From Tigriopus japonicus (Eukaryota; Arthropoda; Copepoda; Harpacticoida; Harpacticidae), in NCBI GenBank assembly GCA_010645155.1, contig CM021317.1, positions 5,221,123-5,285,122 of the forward strand: a DNA stretch of 64,000 nucleotides, given 5' to 3'. Each line of letters opens with the position of its first letter. The first letter of the stretch is position 1. The notes below the pieces were generated by a model. The model saw only the letters and a program-made list of their open reading frames with translations. It was not told the origin of the DNA and ran no database searches. The position numbers and the translations under genes are program-made. Positions 42,846 through 54,539 of the stretch are shown here, piece after piece.

Positions 42846-45800
42846 ATGACAGAAGAGAGATCTGAAATTCGTGTTTCAGGGCGGGGTACAAACATACATG
42901 GGCGTGTCAAGCTCGGGCAGAATGCCCAAAATTTGGCTTGTTATAATCTTTTAACGTTTGTGCCCATCTTTCTTCATGAGCAATTCACCCAACTTCCAAA
43001 CTTGTACTTCCTGTTGATTGCCGGACTTCAACAAATTCCCGATATTTCGCCAACAGGGCGATGGGGAACAATTGGAACACTCTCCATTTTGTTGGGATTG
43101 ACCATGATCAAAGATATTATCGAAGATCTCAGACGAAGAGCGACCGATGTCAAAATAAACAATAGGAGAACATTTGTGTTCTCCAAGGACCATTTTCAGT
43201 GTACTAAATGGAAAAATGTGGAAGTCGGGAACATCCTCGAGATTGTCAAAGATGACATTGTTCCTGCCGATTGTATCTTGTTAACTTCAAGTGAACCATT
43301 GGGCATTTCTTATATCGACACGGCTCATCTGGACGGGGAGTCCAATTTAAAAGTGCGTCAAGCTTTGTTTGGTGTCACTTATCTGGTCACGAATGAAGAT
43401 GTCAGAGACTTCAACTGCACCATTGGACTGGAACCCTCAACCAAAGATATGAACGATTTCCATGCCATCTTGAGGCATCAAAATAGGATTTATCAAGTTG
43501 GGCTTGGGCAGTTCTTACCAAGAGGAGTAACTTTAAGGAACACAGATTGGGTCCTTGGTATCGTGGTTGCAACTGGATACAAAACTAAACAACTAATGAA
43601 CGCCAAGATAGCCAATCCGACAAAGGGATCTCGATTTGATTCCAAAGTGAGCAAGATCATCGGCGTGTTCCTTATAGGATTAGTTTTACTATGCTTGATT
43701 TGTGCTGGTGTTCATACTTGGGATGTATGCAGAAATCCTGAACTTTCTTATACAAAGGGAGATGAGGTGATGTGCGAGCCTCCATGGATACTTTTCTGTT
43801 CCAGTTTTCTAAGATTGTTAATCTTGTTCCATAATGTGGTTCCAGTTTCGCTTTTGGCCACGATACAAATTATTCGCTTAATCCAATCCTATCATATCAA
43901 AAACGACAGCGAGATCTTCTCTGAGGCTTACAACAAAGGAGCAACGGTTCAGAACTCTCAACTGAACGAGATGCTCGGACAAGTGCAATATATATTTTCT
44001 GACAAAACTGGAACCATCACTAAAAACAAACTGAAGTTCAAAAAGTGCTCCATTGGCGGAATGGTCCTGGAGCCTTCAGTAGACGCAAAAGGCCTCTTGT
44101 TGTTTCTGAAAGGATGTCATTGTTCCAGAAGTTCCCAAAGAACATGCTCGGTAGATTGTCAGCAAATCAGGGACATGTTTCAAGCCATGGTTTTGTGCCA
44201 CACAGTGATTCCTCAGAAGAATGAAAAAGGTGAAGACTTTTTTGTGGGATCTCCTGACGAAAAAGCGGTTCTTCTGGGTTGTGCTGATTTTGGGATCAGT
44301 AAATTTGTGGGCAGAGACGCCGAAAATAACGCCTTCATTACCTTCCGGGGTCAAGATTTCAAATACAGGGTATTGTATGTGCTTGAATACACCAGCGAGA
44401 GAAAAATGATGTCGACAATCCTTGAAACCACGGACAAACAAATCATTATGTATTCCAAAGGAGCTGATTCGGCCATTCTCCCTCTGATGAGAGAGTCTCC
44501 GGATCCTATGGACGTCTTAGATCTGGAGAATTTTGCTGGTGATGGTCTAAGAACCATGTGTTACGCCTACAAGCTAATTGATCCGGATTTTTTCCAAAAT
44601 TGGGAACACAATTGGCGTCAAGCCCTGACTCACACCACTCAAAGATCAAAGAAGATAGCCGAAACCATAGGAGCAATAGAAACCGATTTAGAATTCCTTG
44701 GTATTACAGGGGTCGAAGATGAACTTCAAGACGAGGCAAAATCATCCATTCAGAAATTGCTAAAAGCCAACATCAACATTTGGATTCTCTCCGGAGATCG
44801 ACAGGAGAATGCAGTTAGTACGGCCAAAAGAGCCGGACTCATCCATGATCACGTACCCTTGATCTTGATTCCCGATTGTGATTTAGATGAGGCCAGGGAA
44901 ATAGCCAGTGATCATGTTGCCAAGTTCCGCGAACAGAATTTGGTTACCAAATGTCATGCCTTGGTTTTAGTGGTTGCAGGTCGATCTATTGGACATTGTC
45001 ACAGTTGCACCAAGCTCAAGGATCATCTACTAGAACTGTGTATGTGCTCCACAACGGTGATCTGTTACAGAGTAGATCCAAAACAAAAAGCTGATCTGGT
45101 TCAAATGATTCAACAAAGGTCTGGAAAAGTCACTTTAGCCATTGGAGACGGCTCAAATGACGTTCCTATGCTGCAAACTGCCCATATTGGCATTGGAATA
45201 TCCGGAATCCCAGATGAACACATTCAATTTCACGGAAGTGAAGCCGCTTCAGTAGCAGATTACGCTATTGCCGAATTCAGAGGATTGCCAAAACTGGTTT
45301 TGTCACACGGCGCTCACAACTCACTCAGGGTGGCCAATATGGTCTGCTTCTTTTTCTACAAAAGTGTTACCTTTCACCTTATTCAACTTTGGTATGCTTC
45401 TCAAAAGTTTTAAACTGACTCGTCATGTTAGTGTAAGATGATTTGAAATGTTCTTTTCTCATAGGTTTCTGGTCTTCTCCAAATGGTCTGGACAACCCGT
45501 TTTTGAACGTTTTACGACCAGCTTACACAATTTGGCCTTCACTTTCTTCCCTCCGTTTGCATTGACTCTATTGGATAAGTATGATGGTGGTCCTTGGAGC
45601 TCTCAAAGTGCATGGAATCTTCACTCGTTCAGTTCCTCTCAGAGAGGAAAACATTTCGATAAGCAAGCCCTGATAATATGGGGCTTGTCATCGTTATTCC
45701 ATTCATCAGTCATATTCTTCATTCCTTGGAGCACATGCTATGAAGACGATTATTTCACCTTTGGACAATGCTTGTATACAGTGCTGATATTGACTCTCTC

Positions 45801-46299
45801 AGGCAAGACCCTACTGGCCTCCAAGAATCTTAATATTGCCGGGGTGGTCTTTTGCGTAATCGGCATAATCTTTTGGATAGCTTTTACGACCTTATCAAGT
45901 CATATCTGCATTCATGGCCTTTTTTGCCATTTGTTTGGCGTGTTCGAGTTCAACGCAAGCAACGTGAGATTTTGGTATCTTGCGATTGTGGTCCCGGTTC
46001 TTGCTTTGCTACCTGATTTTATTGTCAAAGCCTTCAGTTGTCATCAATTTGAAGGGGACCTGTCCTCGCCCGATTTGGATGAGGATCGCCAAACGCTCAT
46101 TTCCCTGTCTCAATCTTTGCCTCGGGTTCGTTCCAGGATCCAACTGAAAAATTTAGCTCACGGATTTGCATTCTCAGAAAGTGAACCAAAATCTGTGCGA
46201 GAATCTGAATGTTTTGTGGCCTACAGCCGATCTTTCAACCGACCCAAATGTAGGCGCTTGTCGACTTCGTCGGTGAGGACGAGAAAGTCTTTGGGTTGA
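42846..46299 (+). CDS. ATP8A: P4-ATPase phospholipid flippase, ATP8A-like
   Basis: Two exons, 42846-45391 and 45465-46299, giving 1126 residues. The enzyme class moves aminophospholipids to the cytosolic leaflet, normally with a CDC50 partner. The start MTEERSEIRV leads into the family signature LQQIPDISPTGR. The actuator domain has LDGESNLK (Ser where most flippases have DGETN). The M4 motif is PVSL (usually PISL). The phosphorylation site is SDKTGTIT, the nucleotide domain has YSKGADSAI, and the hinge has SGDRQENA and GDGSNDVPM. A Cys-rich stretch (GCHCSRSSQRTCSVDC) lies after the phosphorylation site. Exon 2 holds the last membrane helices and a C-terminal tail with LAHGFAFSES, matching the autoinhibitory GYAFS motif of ATP8A. 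Only one intron is present, unusual for this family. The substitutions are mild, so activity is plausible. Confidence 0.95.
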
Positions 46300-46741
46300 T
46301 ATTCTTGAGGGCATTTGACCTTACGGTAACAACTAACAGCCCAAAACCCTCTCAGTTAAAAGTGATGTTGATTTTGAAATAAATGCATTTTTCGATTCGC
46401 GCCAATAATTATCACACAAAACTCAAACAGCACATTTTACACAATACGAAAAGGACAATTGTATTCAGTGTCATTTTCTCTCGTGCTTCTTCGTGCCACC
46501 ATGATGATATAAATCAAATCAATTCACGGTGTTATTGTCCGTGAACTACGTAAGTGACCGATCATAAGAATTAAGCAAATGATGTCCTCAAACACCTGTT
46601 CAACGGCTGTTATCAAGAAAAAGTTCTTGAGTCAAATCCAATAAAAAAAAACTATTCTTGTCTGGAGCCGAGTCCGATTAAGAAGAGAGGAGGACTTCAT
46701 TGTTTGACCTGGCCTGGATTCCTTGGAATTTGGAGGTGCTC
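46300..46741. other. Intergenic DNA downstream of the flippase
   Basis: Contains an AATAAA at 46378-46383, a likely polyadenylation signal for the flippase transcript. Nothing else recognised. Confidence 0.45.
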
Positions 46742-47185
46742 TCAGGGCACAAATAAATCCTCTACGATCACTATAGCTGACCTCAAATCCTGGGTTAGAA
46801 CAGAGCTCTTGAAGACATACAGCATCAGATACCTTTCATACCTTCTCTGAGTACTACTGTACAGCCCTAACTTCTGGAGTCTCTCCCAATACGAGAGCTC
46901 TCTCATTCCTGTGATGTTCCTAGTAAAACATCCTTGGACCTGCTCGACCTTTTGTAAACCTGCTGAACTCATTGGAGCCCAAATGGGTGAGGCATATTCA
47001 AGATGCGGCTGAACAATCGACTTGTGCAGAGTTAGCATCGTAACACTATCTTTGGACTTGAAAGTGCGATAGATCAAGCTTCACGTTTGAAATGCCTTCC
47101 CCACTTTCAACTGGATATGCTCATCAAACTTTCCATCATCTTGGACGACAACTCCCAAATCTCTCATTGACGATACCTGCTCAAT
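46742..47185 (-). pseudogene. Non-LTR reverse-transcriptase C-terminal fragment
   Basis: The minus strand encodes DLGVVVQDDGKFDEHI, a TGA stop, then SIVQPHLEYASPIWAP and ITGMRELSYWERLQKLGLYS. These are classic post-catalytic motifs of CR1/jockey-type elements (PHLEYASPVW, YEERL..LGL). The copy is 5' truncated and interrupted. A more decayed copy is at 5413-5665. Confidence 0.88.
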
Positions 47186-49318
47186 ATCACAACCTCCCCT
47201 GCCACGACAGGTTTATTTAGAAAGGAGAACGCACAATACGAGTTATGAAGGAGAGCAGAGAATTCAAATACATCACAAGGACCTTCCGGTACCGAAAATG
47301 GCCAGACTCATGATTAGGGGTGGACTTTTAACGCAAATGCTCTTTCTTTACACTTTCGACCGTTTTTTGCTTTAATTGCACTTTTTGCCGTTTTTACACG
47401 TTTTTGCACTTTCCGTAATTTTTTTGCGGATACTCAAGAAGTTTCTAGCCAAAACAAAATTCTTGTGTTTTGGCTAAAATTAAGAAAATGAAAAAAGTGA
47501 GCACATGTTTTTCCAAATTATGTGAAATATTTCTCAAATAATCCTAACATGGCTTGTAAAACTTCAACATACCATTGATTATTCCAAACATTGAAATTGG
47601 CGTTCTCTTGGTTAAGTAAATTTACCTCATGGCTTAACTAACTATTTAACTCATTTTATTTTTCTAATTTCTATTTTTACTACGATATTACTATATTAAA
47701 TTAAAAAGAAACATTGAATACACATTGAAATGAACAGAAATTACCTACCCACTTTTATCAAGTAAAATATTTTGAAAATATTTGCCCATTTTTCCGCGAC
47801 TATTGAATATCTAGGCTGTTCAAGCAAAAATGAAGTATATTCTTGATCATTCCTACGAAAAGAAGTATTTCAAGACGGTGCAGCCAGTTCCCTCGGGTAA
47901 ATATATGCCAGAAACCTTTCAAAATATGCCAGATTACCGGTACAAAAATGCCAGACCATTTCAACTCACATCGTTCTTAACTTAATGAAATAAGCGCATT
48001 TTTCGGCATTTGGTCCCTCAAAAATATATTTCATAACATTTTTTTTCCTTAAAAGTAAGAAAAACATTGAAATATTGCATGTCCTTTGCAAACTCAAACA
48101 AATATCTTTCAAATTCATTCCTTTTAAATGCTGCAGAGATAATCTAGATTTCAAAACAATTTTCACTTGGGATTTGGTATCGAAATCTTTCGTGATGGGC
48201 AAACTAAAACGAAAATTTCAGCTAATAAAATTGTGTATAAAGATATCATAAAGTCAAGTAATCTATTGAAAAAAAAATAGTTTTGCTGATGCACAATTGC
48301 TTTGGAGATGAATTATGTAATGTTTTCTTTAAAACTAGGTATATTTGGTTTCGGTTGTTTTACACTCCCCTAAGTTGAGGTTCCACCCTTGTTTTCGAGC
48401 AAAATTTCAGCTTTTAGCTCGTCATCACTTATTTTGGTCTCTGGCAACACCGTACATGTACTTTGCTCATACCTTTTGATTTTTTTTCGGTATAAACCCT
48501 TTCAATTTTTGTCCACGGAAACAACCATTATTTCAGTGATGAAAAAGTCTAGAGAATTCCATACATATTCCATATATATAGTCCCAAACATAAATGTCAA
48601 CACAGAACAGGCTTTGACACCTCAAAACTGTTTACTAAATTCGAAATTCATTGGTCATGTGCACAACTTTTTCAGTAAATTAATGTAACTAAAAGTTCAT
48701 GATAAAATTATAAGAAACAATGTCTAAGAGGAAACTGGAAAAATTGTGTTTAATTAAGGTCAGAAATGCCGTTTCCATCATTTAACCATTCAATATTTAC
48801 TGCCTAATGAGACCTGGGGGGAAAAAGAAACGGGAAATAAACAAAGAGTTGGAAGTTTTCTGCGTCTTTGATCAAACCCACGTCCGGATAAAACACCTAT
48901 CAAAAGGCTAAAGATCTGCCAGAAATATGCAAGATCTCGAAATTATTCCAAGACAGGAAGTTCATGCCAAAGGGGTCTCAAATATGCCAGATTTTGATTG
49001 TCTGGCATTCAAATATGCCATCTGGCAGCATTGTTTGCAATTTTTTTGCATAAATGTTTTTCTTACAAACCATATTTGAGAATCAAAGTAGTAAGTTTTG
49101 AGGAAAAAATTGAAATATTATATTGGCAAAAGAGGAAACCTTCTTGTAATCTTTCAGAAACTAATTTCTTGCCCGCTTTTCATCTTCCACGTTCAAGGCA
49201 AATCATTTCATTCAATGTAAGTAAAGTGGTCATTCATCATTCGTGTATTAAAACTTAAACTTGTAACAAAATAAAATACTTTTGGAAATACGATCGAGTC
49301 AGATCCCAGCCACAGAAA
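47186..49318. other. Repeat-rich intergenic DNA
   Basis: Near 47330-47430 the words GCACTTTTTGCCGTTTTT recur. From about 47870 to 49040 both margins reiterate ATGCCAGA-type words (for example TATATGCCAGAAACC and AAATATGCCAGATTTTG, then inverted TGTCTGGCATTC). This resembles the hAT element at 13590-14803 with its own reiterated word, but I could not fix ends or a target duplication. No genes seen. Confidence 0.4.
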
Positions 49319-50032
49319 TCAGTTCACTTCCGAGTTGGTATTTCCATTTTTCTTGAACTCAATTCGTTCCACCTTGACTTCATCCTCAATCAATTGATAG
49401 ACATACGTGACCACGGTATTACTCTGAATATCCATGAGTATAAAAGAGGGAACATGATCTTTTTCGTCTCCCACGGGCGAATAGGATCCAGTAATGGATC
49501 CAGGATTCACGTAAAACCGATTCTCCTGCTCATAAGCCTCAAATTTGTGAGTTTGGCCAGTAATTAGAATGTCGCAGTTGAGTTGCCGATTTATCATGGC
49601 CAGGGCTGTAATTTATATATGATTTGACATGACCAACTTTCTGCATTTAATTAAAAGGATAAAGTCACCTTCTGGATCACCCCATGGGACCAATTGATGA
49701 CCATGATACAAGCCGATGGTAAAAGATCCCACCGAAATCACTTTTTGTTCTGGCCAATTGGCATTTTCATCGAAATCACCTCTAACCACGTGGACATCTG
49801 ATGCCAAAGTTTTCAGATAGTCGAAAGAATCCTTGGTGCATAGGTTACCTATCTCAAGCAAGTTAAATGTGAGTGATACTTGCAATTTTTAAATAACTAT
49901 TTACTGAAGGTTGTCATTACCAGTACACAAAATATGCTGAATCCTCCCTGGAACCAACAACTTTTTGAATTTACTAGGCAGGGCACTGGACCGATGAGGA
50001 ATATGTAGGTCGCCAAGAACGAGGACCAACAT
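49319..50032 (-). CDS. VPS29: Vacuolar protein sorting protein 29
   Basis: Retromer subunit with a metallophosphoesterase fold that binds VPS35 and regulators on endosomes. Exons on the minus strand: 50032-49921, 49848-49669 and 49605-49319, giving 192 residues (human about 182-186). The start [16 protein letters not shown] is the family N-terminus. Further landmarks are [54 protein letters not shown] and [10 protein letters not shown]. The extra frame upstream of 50032 has no family similarity, so I start at this Met. The C-terminus adds a short polar tail. It lies downstream of RIOX1 on the same strand. Confidence 0.96.
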
Positions 50033-50934
50033 TTTGACGGATGTCAGGCTTATTTGTGGATTTGTGAACGCCTCTTTGCGGAACAACAGATAGGCAGCCA
50101 ACCTTGCAGCTGTTATTCTGAGACTTTCATGTCACTTGATCAGTGGAAGAGTCACAGCGAAAATAGTGTGGTATCACCAAACCTCCTGTGTTCCCGCCAA
50201 AGTGTCGAGATTTTTTTTTTCAGAAAGGAGTCTCGCTCACAAAACGGTTGTGATCGTTGGGGAATAATCAAAATCGAGCCTTGGAGTGATTATTGTGATT
50301 TTGAGACCTAGTTAGAGGATATTATGAACCTCTATTCAGACAAGAACCGGTGATTTTTTCTGAACTTTGTGCCCAGCGAAATTGGTTTTGATTTCCAACA
50401 AGTTAGTAGCGTCATTTTTATACCATTGAAACACTGGTTAAGTTGGTTTGATAGACTTAGTGTTAAAATTTGAAATCGATCAAACGTTGGAGTCAAAAGT
50501 TCCGTCCATTTCAAGCTCACTGGATAACCCCAAACGGAATGAATGAACTAGCCTTGAACTTCATATTGGATATGACGACTCCCAATGTTTGTTCAGACAT
50601 ACTTTTCCACTAAATTTTCATTATTTCTACGACCAAGCAACGAAATTCAAATTGGAAAGCTGAGTTACATTCATTCCGTCATCATTCTTAGAAATTTGTC
50701 TCTGGATTTGAAAGACAAATTTTGAAAATCCCTTCCACATTCTAGATTGGCTCTTTTCCAAACCTAATCAGATCCCTTATTTTTAAAGCAAAATCACATC
50801 ATATCCTCAAAAATGTTCTTGAAGAGCGCAACTCGAGTTTTATTCCACTGAACAAACGTTCATCCTTTTTCTTTATTAACAACATCAAACAAATGGAAAA
50901 CTGAAATGAAAGAAAGAGAGGAACAAAATGCCAA
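50033..50934. other. Spacer between RIOX1 and VPS29
   Basis: Includes the likely polyadenylation signal for RIOX1 (AATAAA on the minus strand, 50872-50877). A segment near 50475-50500 weakly resembles the foldback family at 19300. No gene seen. Confidence 0.45.
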
Positions 50935-53756
50935 CTAGTCCACGTCGTCGTAATGACTTTCCAAAGGTTCCCTCGTCATGATCACTTTTCTTTCCCAGAG
51001 ATCTTGGACCACCCGCATCCTCTCATCCAGCCCTTCCAATGGGAGATCTTCGGCTTTCATGAAGCTCGGATAAGCGTTCTGAAGTGCTTCCACAGCCGGG
51101 GCCAAGTCGCGATCGATTTCCAGGAACTGAGCTTCCTCGACTTCCCGGAATTGTCGGGTATTGTCGACATTGTGATAGATCCTACACACATCTTCGCCGG
51201 TTTCCGTGTCTTCCTCCGTCACAAGTCGAATACAATTCGCCCGGAGAAGTCTGATTTCGGTTTGCGGGTCGATCTCGACACGATTGACCACCGTTTGTTT
51301 GGTGGCCGACCATTTTTCGCCATCGCCTTCGACACATCGATTGGTCTCTCTTGGAGTGAGATACGGCGGAAGAGAATCGTGCATCAATCGCTTGCCCATT
51401 TGATCGACACCGGCATCAACGGGAGCATAGGTGAATAATTTGCCCATCAAGGTCTCAACCGTGTTCATGAACTGATTTCGGGCAACACTCGAGTTGTCGG
51501 CATTCGCAATGCCGGCATAACTCAGGTAGTTGATCGGCAGGCCTTTGCGAAAGTCTTCACATTCTTGCATGGCGATCTGCAGAGCCACAGGTACGACCTT
51601 CTCCAAGAGATCTCCAAACGTGTTCAATTGATGAGCCGAAATGGTGATGTGCAACGAATGAATGTCCTCGAAGCAATTGCCTTGATGAATAGTGCCTCTG
51701 GGGAAGTAGAGCATGTCGCCGGCTTCCAAAACGATATCCATAATCGGCGATCCGATCTCACTTTGCTTGAAATTGGCACTGGAGAACCTGGGGAGCTTCT
51801 CATTGACCGTTCGAGGTTCATAGAGTCTCCAACGCTTCTTGCCTTCCAATTGAAGGATGAAGACCTCAACATCGTCGTAATGAGGCGCGAATCCCTGGGT
51901 GCCCGGTGGGGTTAGATAGATATTGGCACCACACATGCTCCCAAAAAGCTCTTGGAGCGTGGCACACAGACGCCAAACTGGCTCGTGGAACGTCTGTGGA
52001 TTGAGCATTCGAAGACTGCAACCGTTGTTGTAGAAGTCCCAAACAACCGGAGGATAAGCTCGACCGACAGGATTGTGCGTTTCTCGTTGATCATTGCTGA
52101 AGCTCGTCACGTCGAGATTCTTGCCAAAGGTCACGTGCTTATCTCGCAAGATGTTGCCGAACACTTTGGTCGAGAAGATGTCTTTGTAGTATTTGGCTTG
52201 ACCTCTTTTGATGTGGATGGGGCGTTTTTCCCATGAATCATTGAAGAACTGATCCACTTCCACGGGATGGATCATCCAGCCGAAAGTTTCGCGTCCAAGC
52301 TCAATGCTGCCTTTCTCTTCCGGTCGGAGTTTGCCTGATATCTTGTTCCCGGCGCCAGTTTCTTGGGATTTTTTCTTCTTTTTCTTCTTCAGTTTGCCTT
52401 GGTCATCACCGCCTTCCAATTTTCTTTTGGATCCTGTTTTAGGCTTGAGACCATTCCCATCCAATTTGAATGCTTCACGAAGCTTTTCGGTAAAACCATC
52501 TTCTTCGTCGCCAGATCCATCTTGGTCGTCTTCGTCGGAGGTGGCAGCAGCTTTATGGATCATCTTGGAATTGGATTTGAGGACCATCTTCATGAAATTG
52601 TCCCCATTTAGCTCGATATCCTTCTGGGAGAGGCGTTTGTTTTTGGCACCTCGTCGGCCTGATTTGAGTGCCACTTCGCTTTCATCATCAGTCGAGTCGT
52701 TCCACATTTCGCTCATGACTTCTTCCACCAATGGAACATCGTCTCCATTCAAGCACTCCGCTTCCGGAGCTGAAAGATAATCAATAGAATTTAAAACTTA
52801 TTAAAACTGAAATTTTGAAAAAAAAGTCATGCCTCTTTTTTTGGTCGAATCTCAGTTTTTTTTTCTTCGTTTTTTCTACATTTTCAACAATTTTTTCAAG
52901 ATCCATTTTTAGACCTTAAAACCTCTTCCAAAAAACTTGGTCCGCCTTGAAAATAGAGTTTATGAAAAATTGTACTAAAAACAAATATTTTGGACCGTCA
53001 AAAAGACGGTCATTTATTTTACAAGAAGTGACAAATTGGGAGAAAATGTAAGGTTTTGATTTTTTGCCTGTTTTGCCTAATTTTTTTCAACTTGCCATCC
53101 TCTTTTTCTGTTCTCTTAATATGTTTTTCAAAAAGCAGTTTAGACTTTCTGCGCTAAAATTTGGACTTACGACTGCTCTGGTTGTCCACAGAATCACCTC
53201 CATCTCCAGAACTCCCTCCATCACTCGAATCAGTCACATCTTTGGTTGGGCGTTCTTTGGGAGTCTTCTTTTGAGGCCCAGAATTGGCCTTTTTGGGACC
53301 ATTCTTCTTTTGAGTGTTAAAGACAGTTCCTGGAGAAGGCAAATTATCCATGAAAACATTGTCCAATCTAAAACATACACGTACTATAAGTTCCGTTTTA
53401 CTTTACACTACAAGGTTTATGAGAACACAAAACTTGGACGAAAATGTAAGACACAATAGTGAAGTTATAATAATTACCCCAACCATGTGAAAATACTTGG
53501 TTATAAGTGAGACCAATCAATCTCTTGCACCTACTCTCCTAATTACAGTGGCTCTTTTTCGATTTGCCTTATGCCTTCTGAACTTACCATTGCTCAAGAC
53601 GATTTTCCCTTTGCCGGCATTGGCCTTATTAGTCTTCTTGGCTTTGGGGCTCTTCGACATCTTGTGAAGAATCTGCATTTCGGCCTTCACTGACGCTTCA
53701 CTTATGGCCGGTTTCTTTTGTCCCTTCTTCAAACTCTTCCGTTTCTTCTTGTCACT
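50935..53756 (-). CDS. RIOX1: Ribosomal oxygenase / JmjC histone demethylase NO66 (RIOX1)
   Basis: An Fe(II)/2-oxoglutarate oxygenase of the nucleolus. Human RIOX1 hydroxylates a histidine of ribosomal protein RPL8 and has been reported to demethylate histone H3. The main exon is 52769-50935. Upstream coding exons on the minus strand are about 53367 or 53383 to 53171, and 53756-53588. The catalytic domain begins FGWMIHPVEVDQFFNDSWEK. The iron site is HYDDVE (HxD) plus the His in IHSLHITI, with LYFPRGTIHQ between. The winged-helix C-terminus follows. The N-terminus is Lys-rich and acidic, fitting nucleolar targeting (DKKKRKSLKKGQKK). Phase at the first upstream intron fits acceptor 53384-53385 better than the nearer 53368-53369. 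I could not find the initiating ATG, so a small first exon may lie upstream. Confidence 0.92.
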
Positions 53757-54313
53757 CTGAAATAAGCATGGCTCAATGACATCAACCAAAGTCAATCCGC
53801 AACTCCCGAAAAGATCTACGAAATCATGCGCAAGTCAACGTGCGAGATCTCAATAGAAGGAGGAACCGGAGGGCTCTTCGTACAGACATCGAAGTCCCCC
53901 TCTCTACTGTCTCTCTACCCAAGACAAGAGGGCGCTATTCATGGAGGGATAGCACGGTAAATTCTCGACAGGAAGGAGAGGTACGAATGAACACACTCAC
54001 ACTCACATTTCGACCATGACATACGTGCACACAAACACGCTTTCTCTTGCTTCTCGCATTCAGGAACACGTGGGTGAGCAATCACGTTGAGTGCCCCAAG
54101 ACGATCAAGATTGCGTCCATTGGGAGAACACACAGAGGGGGAAATTCACCCGGAGATGTTCGGGTTATTGGTGTTCAAAGTGAACTTAATCGGGGATTTA
54201 GCGCGTTAATTGGCAGTCTTGAGTTGGTAACGCTATAACTCTGTTGTTGAGGGGAATGAAGTTCATCCAAGATCCTTGCTGTTAAGGGTTCCAGGATTAC
54301 ATTTCGTGTAAAG
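53757..54313. other. Probable RIOX1 promoter region
   Basis: More GC-rich than its surroundings. It should hold the RIOX1 first exon and promoter. No ATG with an in-phase donor was convincing, and no RNA gene was seen. Confidence 0.4.
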
Positions 54314-54531
54314 CAGGGGTCGGCAACCACTTTTGGGTCAAGTCCCACAAATTTGGTTACATGTTGTCAGGGGCCCACAAATTAACGATCAAAGAACTTC
54401 AGGCCCACAAGTACAGTACTACGGATGTCTCGTGGGCCCATTATTTAAGACATTCCCCATAGCTCCTGGGCCCACCAACGACCACCCTTGGACCCACATT
54501 CGGGCCGCGGCCCACCGGTTGCCAACCCCTG
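54314..54531. mobile_element. Intact hAT MITE (CAGGGGTCGGCAACC ends)
   Basis: 218 bp with inverted ends CAGGGGTCGGCAACC and (reverse complement) CAGGGGTTGGCAACC, and a perfect 8-bp duplication GTGTAAAG at 54306-54313 and 54532-54539. The interior reiterates GGGCCCAC. A decayed copy is at 28944-29101. Confidence 0.93.
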
Positions 54532-54539
54532 GTGTAAAG

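Noticed and set aside
47870..49040. A hAT element bounded by CAG..CTG ends
   Set aside because: Word repetition is clear, but no matching 8-bp duplication or convincing terminal inverted repeat was found, so it is listed only as repeat-rich DNA.
50953..52780. Long plus-strand frames opposite RIOX1
   Set aside because: They are antisense shadows of a well-supported coding exon.
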